DNA from: Cristatella mucedo
Lineage: Eukaryota > Bryozoa > Phylactolaemata > Cristatellidae
Direction of reading: 5' to 3'
Assembly (NCBI GenBank): GCA_009760855.2
Contig: WPIO01000045.1
Coordinates: 2,118,501 to 2,182,500, forward strand
DNA: 64,000 nucleotides
Part shown: piece after piece, positions 11,165-24,102 of the stretch
Layout: each line of letters begins with the position of its first letter
How positions within the stretch are numbered: the stretch's first letter is position 1
Notes under the pieces: model-generated
Databases searched by the model: none
The model's input: the letters and a program-made list of their open reading frames with translations, nothing else
Told to the model about the DNA's origin: nothing
Translations under genes and position numbers: made by a program

Positions 11165-12680
11165 ACTCGACCGAGAGCCTCGATAATCTCACTGATGCAG
11201 TGAACGTGACACTTACTGAGTGCCCTTAACGAGCAAGCACCCAAACTTCATACGATTGGTCGGGTGAAGCGAATGTTTAAACGTCCCTTCAAAAAGTCTG
11301 GGTCTGATGACGATCTAATCAATTTCAAGACTTCCTTCCAGCCTACAATCCAAATCCGAGAAATGCCAGGGCTTCTTTTCCACTTGAAAACTGGAGTCCT
11401 GCCGATCAGACCTAGAAGAAAATGTATAAGATGGTAAACAATTTGCTGGCCCATTCTGAGAGGTTTCATTGCCCAGATATTAACGGCTCGACCGGTAAAC
11501 TTCAGCCCTCCTCACTGAAATAACTCTGAGCATTTGTGCCTCTCCACGAAGCCCCTCCAACTAAAGCTTTTGTCGAATTCTCTGATCTTCCTTGTGAGAT
11601 TTTTTGAGGTTTCTGCATGCCATGTGTCTAGTTTAATAAGATATAGTAAAAAGAGCTCGGCTCCTAAAGACCCTCTGCCATCCCCTGCGGTCTTCATTAG
11701 TAGAAAAACTTACCCCAGCCATAACTGAGATTTGTATCGCTTTTCTGGAAAAATGGGGTTTTACGTTAGCTCTTCAAATCGACCGTCATTGGACTGATAC
11801 TTAAAAAGCCTGGATTAGATACAGGTCGCTCAGTTTCCCTTCATCCTTTTGTGTCAAAGATTCTTGAAAAAATGTCGGTAGGCAGCTTGTAGCACTTATT
11901 GAAGAGAGTAAGTTATTCAAGCGGCAGCTCGACTCCTGAAAGTGCTCCCCCTCTGTGTAACTAACGTCATCCTGAACCGAAACGATGACCTAATAATATG
12001 TGCCCTTCCGCTACTAGTAGTCACACGATGGTCCGCCCTCGGTCCTTTGCTGTTCTTCATTTATACTCAACCTCTGGAGAAAAAAATTCGGGCCCGTGGA
12101 ATAAGCTGTCGCTTCTCAGGCAGCTGTATTCGCCATTCAGACCGTCGGAACTTGCTTCAGCGACTTTTAAGCTGAATGCTTGCCTCGCAGACATTCGATC
12201 CTGGATGCCTGCAAATTTCCTTAGACTTGGCGACGACAAAACGGAGCTGAACATACCAAGCATATATGGCTGGACTAGGAGACATTGCTCATCTAATAGA
12301 TAATGTTGTTCAACCATCACGGTGCGCTCGGAATGTATGTGTCCTCTTCGACGGCTGCCTAAACTTTGAATGTTTCGTTAAGGAAACTGCTTCCACAGCT
12401 AGCCATCACATCCGATCCCTGTCTGAGACTAAGATTTGTCTTCCAAGGTGGCTTATAAAATATTTAACAAGCAATCTATCCTTTGCTAAAAGAGCTAGGG
12501 TAGCTGCCGGTTGGTCGACGGAACAATACAGAGTTAACCACTTCCGCTTGACCCACAAGGCCCGCCACGGCCTGGTTCTTTCACACCTAGATGGACTGCT
12601 GCACTAGTTACAGCCTTGACCTCCTCTCAGGTCCTCTATCGACAATAAACTAGTTGTTTCATTCTTCCTCTTAAGGACCA
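11165..12680 (+). mobile_element. L2-like retrotransposon, family B, decayed
   Basis: Colinear with the 1545-3672 copy: linker region at 11262-11420, RT remnants (LLFFIYTQPL at about 12050, ADIRSWMPANFLRL at about 12190) and THKARHGL at about 12550. Many stops and indels; 3' end lost. Confidence 0.78.
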
Positions 12681-12681
12681 T

Positions 12682-12801
12682 TAGCGACAGAAGAGCCTAA
12701 TCGGATGTCACCGCCGCTTGCAGTTGGCAGTGAAGGGTCGTCAACAGCAGGATTCGAACCCACGACCTCAGTCGGGAAGAGCGAACTGCTTACTTCCTGA
12801 A
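12682..12801 (-). mobile_element. SINE I copy, degraded
   Basis: Reverse complement of the tRNA-derived SINE: B box GGTTCGAATCC (12750-12760 region) with the GACCTC arm and CTGCAAGCGGCGG body. Confidence 0.8.
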
Positions 12802-13543
12802 AAATCACGGCCCAAAAAGCAGCTTAAGGCACCTGGAAAAGATATGCTGCGGTCAGCACCAGAACAGTGGATTTTGTTGTGTACGAGTTTTGGAACTGAG
12901 TTTTTTTTCTGTACAGCACCGGCAGAGCAAAGGCTAACGTCTAACCCCGACTGTCTTAAAACTTAGTAACATGAAAGCGAATGTATTGCCCTTAAGGAAT
13001 CTGAGGGTTTGAGGAGGCTGAAACTGGTGCAGCATTTCAGCAAGTTAAAAAGAGATGTGCCGTGGTGGGCCACGTTGGGTCGTACTTACATCATTCAACG
13101 CTCTAGTGTCTAAACAAGCGGCTGCGGTCGCATGCGGAAAGGGCTAACTCGCTTGAACCCAATCTATGGAATTTCCGTTTGAGAGAATATAGCAGCTACT
13201 GAAACAGCTGAAGCAGGCCAATTTGCCGACGACAGATGAGCTGCAGTAAGAGTTTTGCAGTAATTCTGACTAAGACTGACTGGTTGAGTGTGGCCCTCCC
13301 CTGCGCAAAACGTACCGAAGACAAACCTGGCCTACAGTATTCTCTGCCATTTCAGGATTACTTATGGACGTCATTAAGGAATCTTTAATTGATACGACTA
13401 CACTAGCCATTTTAGTTCTCTGCCCCTGCATAGCTCCAAGGAATATAAAAATTGGAGAGAGAGAAGACAAATCTGAGTTTGCCATTTGCACGAACTTTAG
13501 GTAGGAATTCTCTTCCCTCTCCCCGCTTTCCTGTGTATATATG
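12802..13543. other. Intergenic, nothing recognised
   Basis: No gene, repeat family or RNA recognised. Confidence 0.5.
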
Positions 13544-13609
<66 letters not shown>

Positions 13610-13622
13610 CTCTCTCTCTCTT
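13544..13622. repeat. (CT)n microsatellite
   Basis: CT dinucleotide tract with one TTTT break. Confidence 0.97.
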
Positions 13623-14687
13623 TCTGTAACTCAACAAAGCCACAAAAACAAAGTGGGTATTACGCAGGAGTTTCCTCAAATGCAATCAAAGCCTACGCGG
13701 ATTTCTCTACGCATTCCGTAGCCGTAGGGACTTCATTTCACGTAACAACAGGGAAAAAGAGAAGCATAGCTGAGTCAGGACGGCAGTCGAGTAAGTGAGT
13801 AGCTTGGAGCTCAGGCTGGCAGGAAAGGAAAGGTACACGTCGCTACGTAGCAATTTTTTAAGTGAGCTCTACTGTGTAGAAATTTTAGAGCAAACATATG
13901 GCTTGCCAGCAATCTTAAAGCTTTTTTTGAGTGAATAGGCTAATTTATTGTCCACGGAGGACATGAGAGCGAGATTAGGTTGTAACAGATGTAGCAGCTC
14001 AGCTTGTTGGAAATGAGCTAAGTAATGGCGGACCCTCGCGGGTTAGTGAAAAGTCTGCTTCTCATCCTTTGATATATCTTCAGTAACAGTGACATGCGGA
14101 TGGTCTTTGTAAGAGGATGCAAGCACAATCCCCTTCGGCTACAACCTAACTGAGAAATTTCTTAACCCAAATCAAAGTGTGTTATGGCTCAGCCATATTT
14201 TCACGTGCCACACTTGCATTTGGAATTATTGTTGCTGAGATTAATTCCTAAGGAAATTCTATCCATTAGCAAGTAGCTTGGGATCAAGTGACTGTAAACA
14301 ATTTTGAGTGTGGCCACATTAAAAGCAAAACAGTAACGAGTGCTGCGTCAATAAATTGTGAAATACGATGCACCCATAAAATGGTATAAAGGCAGAGCAA
14401 TAGCTATCTTGAATATTATGACCACGCAAGTCTCGAATATGAATATGAAATAACAAAGACGATGAAGGACGCCTGCGAGCCACCCTTCCACGGACGCCGG
14501 CACAATGGGCATTGTCGACTTGCAGGTCGCACCAGCAGCAGTGTCACGATGAAGTCGAACCAATCTCGGCGTTTGTCGGCTGCCTCACCAAGGTTTCTCG
14601 CAGCTTGAGTCCCTGGTCCATTTTTCTACATCTTGGCGATCATTGCGTATCGCATCCTCGTTCCTCTCGCCGCCGTCACTCACGAGC
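13623..14687. other. Intergenic, nothing recognised
   Basis: No supported feature; short open frames only. Confidence 0.5.
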
Positions 14688-17005
14688 CAATGATTACCCA
14701 ATCCTGCTTGTCTGACCACATGCAGATCTCATTCAATCTACAGTGTATGCCCACCACCTCTAAAATAACCTGTGAATAGCGAAACCTCTAGACCCTTCAC
14801 ATCGATGCTGTCCGTGTAAGAATATCTGTTTCGCCTCTGCTTCTCAGTCCTCCCTCCGATCTGTCATCATTGGTAGATAGCTACAACACGACACTAGCTG
14901 ACACGCTCGACCAGTTTGCACCTCTGACAAAGCACACTGTGCGCCCCAGCCCAGACGACCCATGGTTTACCACAGACATTATACCAGCCAGGTCTACCAA
15001 GCGCAAGTTTGAAAAAGCATGCAAAAGATCAGGACTGACTGTCCATAGACCGGTCGGTATATGAAGATTACTGTATGTCGTACCAATCGATCTTAACAAA
15101 GGCAAAGTCTACCTTCTATAAAACGTTGTTAAATCACAAATGCACAATCCAAAATGCTGATGTCGACGATCAACCATCTCATCAAGCGCTCCCAGATTAG
15201 CTCCTTACCTGATGATCTTTGTGATGATCTAGCCGATCGCTTCTCTTGTGTCCTTGTGCAGAAGATACACAAAATCAGGGAGTCTATCCCTGCGATGACA
15301 ACACTCCCCTAGAATGCTGTTTCCCAATTCCTGGCTGAACCTCAATGTCTTCACTTAAGCAGGTCACTAGTGATCTCGACCTGAAGTTCATATCCCAATC
15401 AAGGAAGACAACAATACCTCTGGACCCTATTCCCGCTGCCCTGCTGCTACATTACATTACATTACGTTGCATTGATCTGCTGCTGCCATGCATAACTAAC
15501 ATCATTAATATGTCATTAGCCTCAGGTCATGTCCCAGCACCTTTCAAAAAAGCTGTAGTCAGGCCACTTTTCAAGAAAGCGCACTAGACCAAGAGAGCAA
15601 CTACCTCCCAGTTTCCCTTCTACCGTTCTTATCAAAGACGCTGGAACGGGTCGTGGCGGACTAGCTAAACTCATGCATCGAAACCTCACACCTTGCTAAT
15701 AAGTTCTAGTCTGGCTTTAGAGCTAATCACTCCACAGAGTTAGCATTGCTTAGGGTATACGACGACCTACTTAGGAATGCAGACATGGGTAGAGTGCCTC
15801 TGCTTGTTTTGCTTGATCTTTCGGCAGCTTTTGAATCACAGAGTTCTTCTAGAGCGCCTCTCATCTCGCCTGGGCATCACTGGCACTGCTCTGCAGTGGT
15901 TCAGGTCCTATCTCAGTGGGAGACCCCAGAGTATTGACGTGAATGGACAAAGATCATCTGAAGTACCTCTGAAATATGGAGTACCTCAGGGCTCAGTGCT
16001 AGGTCCGGTTCTTTTCACGGCTTATACTCTGCCTCTTGCTGATGTGATTGCCAAGTACAATCTAGGCTTTCACTTGTCTGCGGATGACACTCAGCTGTAC
16101 CTTTGCTTTGATCCCTCCCAGCCTTCGAGCACCTCAAATTCTCTGAACTCACTAGCTGCATGCATTGATGACATTCTCAGATGGATGGCAGCAAATTTTC
16201 TAAAACTGAACGATGATAAAACTAACTTACACGTTATGGGCAAACCCAGTGTGATTCAGAAATTGGAAAGGCTGACTCTCAAAATTGGCTCTGACAGCCT
16301 ATCACCCTTTGAATCACCTCAAAACCTAGGTGTCATGTTCCAAAGCGACCTCTCGTAAGACGACCATAACAGCTCCACAGTCAAATCTGCCTATTTTCAG
16401 CTTTATAACATTGCTAAAATTCGGGCTTGCTTAGATAAGGATATTGCGTCCAAGTTGGTCCATGCATTCGTGACATCCCGTCTCGACTTCTGTAACTCAC
16501 TGCTTACTGGCCTACCGTCATGTGCAATTAGGCGATTGCAACTGGTGCAAAACTCTGCAGCTAGGCTTGTCTGTCGTGAGCGTCGCAGTAGCCACATCAC
16601 ACCACTTCTCGCCGATCTGCACCGGCTACTAGTCAAGCAACGGGTTGACTTCAAGGCTTTGTCGCTCACTTTTCGGTCACTTCATTCTATGGCTTCAGCC
16701 TATCTCGCAGATCTACTCCCTCACCAGGCCAAGCATCGTACCACCCGCTTTTCGGAATCCATCAGTTTACCAATACCTCGTACAAACCTCAAATCCTTTG
16801 GAGACCATGCATTTAGTTCATATGCTCCCAAAGCCTGGAACTTCCTCCCGACCTGCGTCAGAACATCCCCTTACTTGACCACATGTAAAAATAACTTAAA
16901 GACACACTTATTTAGGACAGCATTTAGTGGGTCCCTGTGATTCGTCCTTCGTGTGCTTATGTGTGCTGACACTGTGCATGCTGCCACTAACCACATTTGC
17001 ATGCT
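14688..17005 (+). mobile_element. L2-like retrotransposon, family A, decayed
   Basis: Starts in the end of the endonuclease domain (TTGTCTGACCACATGCAGA) and covers [22 protein letters not shown] is clear, but the catalytic box reads LSADDTQLY (family: FYADDTQLY), so Tyr is lost. The C-terminal part is open at 16455-16940. Stops, a small deletion at the SAAFDTID motif and frameshifts are present. The 3' UTR breaks off at about 17005. Confidence 0.9.
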
Positions 17006-17011
17006 GCCCCA

Positions 17012-17545
17012 TCTTTAGTTCCTTTTTAAATGTGGTCAAGTTATGGGATGTCGTGACGCAAGTCGGGAGTGCTGTCCAGGCATTGGGAGTATAGAACAAA
17101 AGACGTCTCCAAAGGATTTGAGGTTTGTACGATGTATAGGTAAACAGTTAGATTCCGAAAAGCGAGTGGTAAGATGCTTAGCCTGGTGGGGCAGTAGCTC
17201 TGATAGGGAGGCTGGAGCCAAAGAATGAAGGGACCCAAAAGCGAGTGACAAAGCCTTGAAGTCAATGTGTTTCCTGACAGGTAGCCACTGCAGGTCTGAG
17301 AGAAGAAGTGTGATGTGTCAACTGCGACGCTCACGACGGAAAAGTCTAGCTGCCGAGTTTTGCGCAGGCTGTAAGCGCGTGATTGCACAGGCCGGTAGAC
17401 AAGCAAGCAGTGAGTTACAGAGGTCAAGACGGGATGTCACAAATGCATGGACCAATTTAGACGTGGACTCTATGCCTAGACAAGCCCGAATTTTAGCAAC
17501 GTTGTATAGCTCAAAGTAGGCAGACTTTATTGCTGAGCTAACTTG
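17012..17545 (-). mobile_element. L2-like family A segment in inverted orientation
   Basis: Reverse complement of the RT C-terminal region (on the - strand it reads [18 protein letters not shown], then SLHSLAPASLSELLPHQAKH). It lacks the 3' tail and the 5' part. Confidence 0.85.
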
Positions 17546-17722
17546 CATTCTGACCCTGTGCGTGTCACCCCTAACCATGATATTCTTGTTGTTTAGTGAG
17601 CATGCTACCACTAACCATTCTATCGGGCGTCCTTTGCAGCAAATGTAAATCGCCTAGAAAGATATTGAGTTCTCTGAGAATGCTCTATCAAACTTATTAT
17701 TATCATTATTATTATTATTATT
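17546..17722 (+). mobile_element. L2-like family A 3' tail
   Basis: Sense 3' UTR from TTGCATTCTGACCCTGTG to GCAAATGTAAATCGCC and an ATT-rich tail, directly after the inverted segment. Confidence 0.85.
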
Positions 17723-18554
17723 ACCTTTAACTCTGTTTGCATCTCTGAAGCTGCTGACCAGAAGAATCGCTATTAGCAGGAGCAATTGGACCTGCACAAA
17801 CATCGTAATCTCCGTGCAAGTGTAAATCGCCCTCAGGTTATCCTTACAGCACGGACAGCACCCTTTTCGAGGATGGCATAATCCTGCATCATTAGCCTGT
17901 CTGGCCATTGTTCCAAAAAATTATTAGCCCTTTGTCAGAAACGCCTTGAACCCGTGCAAATGACTCCCCGCCTGATAAGTTTCTACTTTTACAAGCTAAA
18001 CGCGTTCGGATCCCCCGCAAAAAGGGCTTCTGAAGGCTGATGCCATCATAGATATTGCTCTTTTTACGCCAGTTATAATGTTTGCTAGACAGTCGGGAAG
18101 GTCAGCGATGAAGCTGAGAGGTAGGGTGGGGCATTTAGCCCCTTCTTACAAGGACAACGACCGGTGCCGACTCATTCCTAAGCACCGTGACTGTCAACAA
18201 CGACGCAATAATTACCAACTTCCAGTCCATGATTAACCACAGAGTTCGTGTCAATTGTGAACTATAATTTCTCCTAGCTTGTGGGTCTTACCTCCCAAAA
18301 TTTGAATCGTGGATCAGCCTCTGAGAAAGAGCGTGGATGAATGCTAACACCAGCAGGCCGCGTAGGGGTCCGAAGGTTGCTCCACGTTTTAGAGCTATTT
18401 TTGAAAACGTTGGCCTTTTATTCTTACAATCCTTAAGTCCCTCCCCCGTGATCTCCGAAGCCTGTGAGCGCTCCCCCAAACCCACTCGGAGCGAAATCGA
18501 AGCAAACCACAGCTACGAAAGACGTCTTTTCAGCATTTGGCCCGAAATCGAAGT
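17723..18554. other. Intergenic, nothing recognised
   Basis: A - strand open frame 17654-17908 contains a hydrophobic stretch and a cysteine cluster, but it runs into the ATT tail and has no other support. Confidence 0.45.
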
Positions 18555-18556
18555 CT

Positions 18557-18889
18557 GAAGTCGGATTGTGAAGGAAGCTGCGCATCCGTTTACGAGCGAT
18601 ATTCCCCTCTGAAGTCAGATTGTGAAGGAAGCTGCACATCCGTCTACGAGTGATGGACCCCTCTGAAGTCGGATTGTGGAAGAAGCTTCGCATCCGTCTA
18701 CGAGTGATGGTCCCCTCTGAAGTCGGATTGTGAAGGAAGCTGCGCATCCATCTACGAGAGATGGTCCCCTCTGAAGTCGGATTGTGGAGGAAGCTGCGCA
18801 TCCGTCTACGAGTGATGGTCTCCTCTGAAGTCGGATTGTCGAGGAAGCTGCGCATCCGTCTACGAGTGATGGTCTCCTCTGAAGTCGGA
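18557..18889. repeat. 54-bp minisatellite, left part
   Basis: Copies of GAAGTCGGATTGTG start at 18557, 18611, 18665, 18719, 18773, 18827 and 18881, an exact 54-bp period. The last copy stops after nine bases where the L2-like element begins. The unit is open in frame on both strands; on the - strand it reads MRSFLHNPTSEGTITRRR. Confidence 0.97.
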
Positions 18890-21800
18890 ATGCGTCACTG
18901 TAAATTCCTCAAACCTAGTGGTCATCAAGCCTGTTGTAACCCCATCGGCCAGACTTAACGCTTGCCTTTGGAATCCTCGCTAAATGTGCAATAAACCTCT
19001 AGTAATAGGCGACCTTATTTCTGAAAATGGTATCGACCTGCTCGCCCTAACTGAAACTTAGCTGAAATCGATAAACTGTCCGACAATTAAAGACGCAATT
19101 CCATCAGGTTTCTCGTTCTTTCACATCCCTAGATCAATCAAAAATGGAGGTGGAGTTGCTATTGTCGTGCGCTCGAAATTCTACTTCAAGCCATTTGCAG
19201 TACCCTCGAAGCAGTCTTTTGAATCAATTGTCTTGGTCTCACCCGAAAACAAGCTACCTATAGTGGCAGTAGTCTATCGCCCACCAGGTACCAAATCCTC
19301 CTTTATCTCAGATTTCTCCGATCTCATTTCGATTCTGTGTGCAAGAAATCGATCCTTTCTCGTAATGGGTGATTTCAGCGTTCACTTTGATAACTTATCT
19401 GACGCTTTCAGCACCGAATTTCGTGCATTGACTGACTCATTGTCTCTTGTGGCTCATGTGCATGGCCCTACCCACATCAAGGGTCACACACTCGACCAGA
19501 TTTTCTCATATAACTGCACTTTGTCATCACCAATTATTACCAAATCATGCTTATCTGACCACATGCAGATATCATTCAATCTACAGTGTGTGCCCAAATC
19601 CTCCTCTAAAATAACCTGTGAATCGCGAAACCTCAAGATCCTTGACATCGATGCTGTCCGTGCGAGAATATCTGCTTCACCTCTGCTGCTCAATCCTCCC
19701 TCCGATCTGTCATCATTGGTAGATAGCGTCAACACGACACTAGCTGACACGCTAGAGGAGTTTGCCCCTCTGACAAAGCGCACTGTGCGCCCCCGCCCAG
19801 ACGGCCTATGGTTTACCGCAGACATTAAACTAGCCAAGTATACTAAATGAAAGCTTGAAAAAGCATACAAAAGATCCGGACTAACTGTCCATCGACAGGC
19901 ATATGAAGACTACTGTAGGTCGTACCAATCAACTTTAGCAAAGGCTAAGTCTAGTTTTTATAAAAAAAAACATTGTTCAATCACAGATGCACAATCCAAA
20001 AATGCTGATGTCGACAATAAACCATCTCCTCAACCGTTCCCAGATTAGCTCCTTACCTGATGATCCTAATGATGATCTAGCCGATCGCTTCTCTCAATTC
20101 TTTGTGCAGAAGATAGACAAGATCAGGGAATCCATCCCTGCGATGACAACCTCCCCACTAGAATGCTGTTCCTCGGTTCCTGGCTGCACCTCAATGTCTG
20201 CATTTAAGCAGGTCACTAGTGATCTAGTCCTAAAGTTCGTATCTCAATCAAAGAAGACAACAAGTCCTCTGGACCCTATTGCCACTGTCCTGCTCCTACG
20301 TTGCATTGATCTGCTGCTGCCATGCATGACTAACATAATTAATATGTCATTAGCCTCAGGTCATGTCCCAGCACCTTTTAAAAAAGCTGTAGTCAGGCCA
20401 CTTCTCAAGAAAACTACACTTGACCAAGAGAACTTGAGCAACTACTGCCCAGTTTCCCTTCTACCATTCCTATCAAAGACACTCGAACGGGTCGTGGCAG
20501 ACCAGCTGAACTCGTATATCGAAACCTCACACCTTGCTAGTAAGTTCCAGTCTGGCTTTAGAGCTAATCACTCCACAGAGTCAGCATTGCTTCGGGTATA
20601 CAACGACCTACTTAGGAATGCAGACATGGGTAGAGTGTCTCCGCTTGTTTTGCTTGATCTTTCGGCAGCTTTTGATACCATCGATCACAAAGTTCTTCTA
20701 GAGCGCCTCTCATCTCGCCTGGGCATCACTGGCACTGCTCTGCAGTGGTTCAGGTCCTATCTCAGTGGGAGACTCCAGAGTATTGACGTGAATGGACAAA
20801 GATCATCTGAAGCACCTCTGAAATATGGAGTACCTCAGGGCTCAGTGCTAGGTCCGGTTCTTTTCACGGTTTATACTCTGCCTATTGCTGATGTGATTGC
20901 CAAGCACAATCTAGGCTTTCACTTCTATGCAGATGACACTCAGTTGTACCTTTGCTTTGATCCCTCCCAGCCTTCGAGCACCTCAAATTCTCTAAACTCA
21001 CTAGCTGCATGCATTGATGACATCGATCATGGATGGCAGCAAATTTTCTAAAACTGAACGATGATAAAACTAACTTACAAGTTATGGGCAAACCCAGTGT
21101 GATCCAGAGATTGGAAAGGCTGACTCTCAAAATTGGCTCTGCCAGCATATCTCCAGTTGAATCAGCTCGAAATCTAGGTGTCATATTCCTAAGCGACCTC
21201 TCGTTAGACGACCATATCAGCTCCACAGTCAAATCCGCCTATTTTCAGCTTCATAACATTGCTAAAATTCGGGCTTGTTTAGATAAAGATACCACGTCTA
21301 AGTTGGTCCATGCATTCGTGACATCCCGTCTCGACTTCTGCAACTCACTGCTTACTGGCCTACCAGCATGTGCGATCAGGCGATTGCAGCTGGTGCAAAA
21401 CTCTGCAGCTAGGCTTGTCTGTCGTGAGCGTCGCAGTTGCCACGTTACTCCACTTCTCACCGACCTGCACTGGCTACCAGTCAAGCAACGGATTGACTTC
21501 AAGGTTTTGTCGCTCACTTTTAGGTCCCTTCATTCTATGGCTCCAGCCTATCTGTCAGATATACTACCCCATCAGGCCAAGCATCGTGCCACCCGCTTTT
21601 CGGAATCCAACAGTCTACAAATACCTCATACAAACCTTAAATCCTTTGGAGACCGTGCATTTAGTTCATATGCTCCCAAAGCCCGGAACTCCCTCCCGAC
21701 CTGCGTCAGAACATCCCCTGACCTGACCACATTTAAAAGGAACCTAAAAACACACCTATTTAGGACAGCATTTAGTGGGTCCCTGTGATTCGTCCTTCAT

Positions 21801-22063
21801 GTGCTTATGGGTGCTGACACTGTGCATGCTGCCACTAACAACATTTGCATGCTGACCCTGTGCATGTCACCCCTAACCATATTATTCATTTCGTTTGTTT
21901 TTTGCAAGCATGATTTTGCTTACCATTCAATTGCATTCGTTTTGTTTTTTCAAGCATGATTTTACTTACTATTCAATTGCATTTCACTTTACAGCAAATG
22001 TAAAGCGCCTAGAGAGAGATTAAGTTCTCTGGGGGCGCTTTATCAAGTGAATTATTATTGTTA
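18890..22063 (+). mobile_element. L2-like retrotransposon, family A, near-complete ORF2, inactivated
   Basis: Its ends are fixed by the interrupted minisatellite. An AP-endonuclease domain starts at about 18955 (LALTET followed by a stop where TW is usual; RPPGTKSS; MGDF; HMQISFNL) and is open at 19167-19850. RT is open at 19987-21051 ([49 protein letters not shown]), followed by the C-terminal domain 21033-21788. The 3' UTR ends GTAAAGCGCCTAGAGAGAG with an ATT/GTT tail. It is dead: stops at about 19060 and 19848, a frameshift near the A-run at 19965 and one near 21025. No ORF1 is visible. Confidence 0.93.
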
Positions 22064-22192
22064 TTGTGGAGGAAGCTGCGCATCCGTCTACGAGTGATGG
22101 TCCCCTCTGAAGTCGGATTGTGGAGGAAGCTGGGCATCCGTCTACGAGCGATGGGCCCCTCTGAAGTCGGATTGTGAAGGAAGCTGCGCATC
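22064..22192. repeat. 54-bp minisatellite, right part
   Basis: Starts with the remaining 45 bases of the interrupted unit; further units begin at 22109 and 22163. Ends in unique sequence. Confidence 0.95.
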
Positions 22193-23189
22193 AAACTTAG
22201 CCTCCCGGCAGGATCCCTAGCAAATCAGTAATAATGATGATAATAGCCATAATAATATTGCGATTTTTCTCAAAGAATCGCAAAACCCACTGCTGAAAGA
22301 AGACTGATTCGGCACGCCGATGGAGCATCGCACCCAGTATCGGAGGATTTTAATCCGGACGCCAGCCTCACGTTAAGTGCCAAATAAAGAGAGACTAGTA
22401 CTTTTTGTTTGGATAACCGGAAGATGCATCCGGCATATTATATCATATTATCATATTATTTATATATATATATATATCATATATCATGTTATCCTATATC
22501 ATATACCATATTATATCATCCTGTATCATTTTACATTATATATCATACTATATTACTATAGGTATATATATATCATATTATATATTATATCCGGCATACT
22601 CATCACCCGGCAGGTTGATGTGGGCCCATGAGAGCAAATCAGTAGTTTCTCTTCGGAGATGCGCCTCTAAGCTTCGAGGAGCCGCCGCGGGTGCACTCAT
22701 ACCCAGACCGAAGCTCGTCGCTCCACAGCCGCCTCCTAGGCTGCTGCTGCTACTGTCTATTACCTGATCTGCCAGCAGAGCATCCGCTGCGGGTAGCTGG
22801 ACGCCGACTCGTTGCACTTACCAGTCTAGAAAAATGTGCAACTAAACATTCTGTTCTCGACATGTGCCGCCGTGCGGCCGACTGACTACACTCCGAACCG
22901 CCCGATGCGACCAACCTCAGGCTTCCGGAGCACAGGATCTGAAGACCTGTGTCTCTAAAGTGACTGCGGTATGCTTGACGCGCAGCGACACGACTCCAGA
23001 GGAGCTAGCGCGAGTACGTGCTTCAGATCGCCCATTTCAGCGGCCCAGATGCGCACTGAACAATACATTGGATACGACGCTGATGGAAAACCAGCAACGG
23101 TCTAGAGAAAGGCGGTGTAATGACTCTGCAGTGACTTTCACGAAAGACTAGCCTGGCTTCAGATAATTTTTCGCGAGCTTTAAGAGTCT
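22193..23189. other. Intergenic with TA-rich tract
   Basis: 22431-22593 is a TA/CATAT-rich low-complexity tract. The rest holds nothing I can support. Confidence 0.6.
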
Positions 23190-23375
23190 TATTGTAAGTC
23201 AGAGACAGCAGAAATCTACGAGTGGCTGAAGTCTAGATGGGACGTCACAAATGGGTGCAGCTTGGCTGTGATATCTTTGTCTAATCTGGCCCGAATCTTT
23301 GTAATGCCACGAAGCTGAAAGTAGGCTGCTGCAGATTCGACTGCAGAGCTGTTGTGGTCATCTAGTGACGCATGT
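23190..23375 (-). mobile_element. L2-like family A fragment
   Basis: Reverse complement of the RT C-terminal region (on the - strand DDHNSS, then FQLRGITKIRARLDKDI). Confidence 0.8.
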
Positions 23376-24102
23376 ACGACGCTATGCAATAGTGCAAGTA
23401 CGAAATTGCTCCACAAACGAAGCGCCGCCATCATGACGAGCTATAGCACGATCAACGCACCAGCTTTACAATCGCTCCATTCAAGTCTGCTAGCTAAATT
23501 GAAATTGTGCACTTTTTTGTTGCATTATTTGCTCCACGTAACCTCTCTTTTTCATTTTGCCATATCAGACTAATCCCTGGCGATGCTTGCCGGGATGTGA
23601 CGGCTCAGTCCCGGAACTTTTCAGAAAACGATACGGTTCAGCCACTGCAAGTGCGATCTGGAAAAATCGAAATAAACTGCAGGTTTAGCTTGGAATACGG
23701 GTGTAGTATTTACTTAGCGCAAACGCAAATACGTCAAGTTAGTTTCGTGACACGCATACCACACCTGGATGACGGTCAGAAAAGACAGCAAGTCTTCGTT
23801 TAGCTACGCCGTATTTACCACGTGCAGCTCTCGGCCGCCGCGAGGCGCACAGCTTTTCGGCGACCGAAAATGAATGAAGTCGTCGCGGCGATTGCAAGCT
23901 CGAGGCCGTACTTCTGAACGAACGCGTCGCTCGCTCATTATCGGCGCATGAAAGAACGCGAACGTGCAGCAGATGATCGAGATGCTGGCGAGCGCGTGCG
24001 CTCTCCCGTATCACGACGACGACTGCTGGCACTGCGCTTGGCGCTCGCTTCCAGCCTCATCGGTGGAGAGCTCTCGCGGGCGAGCGCGCCCCGGCGTTTA
24101 GG
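23376..24102. other. 3' flank of the GPCR gene
   Basis: Probably the GPCR 3' UTR and intergenic DNA; no clear polyadenylation signal on the - strand. Confidence 0.45.

Noticed and set aside
17654-17908. Small membrane protein on the - strand
   Set aside because: Its C-terminus is the translated ATT tail of an L2-like copy and no other support exists.
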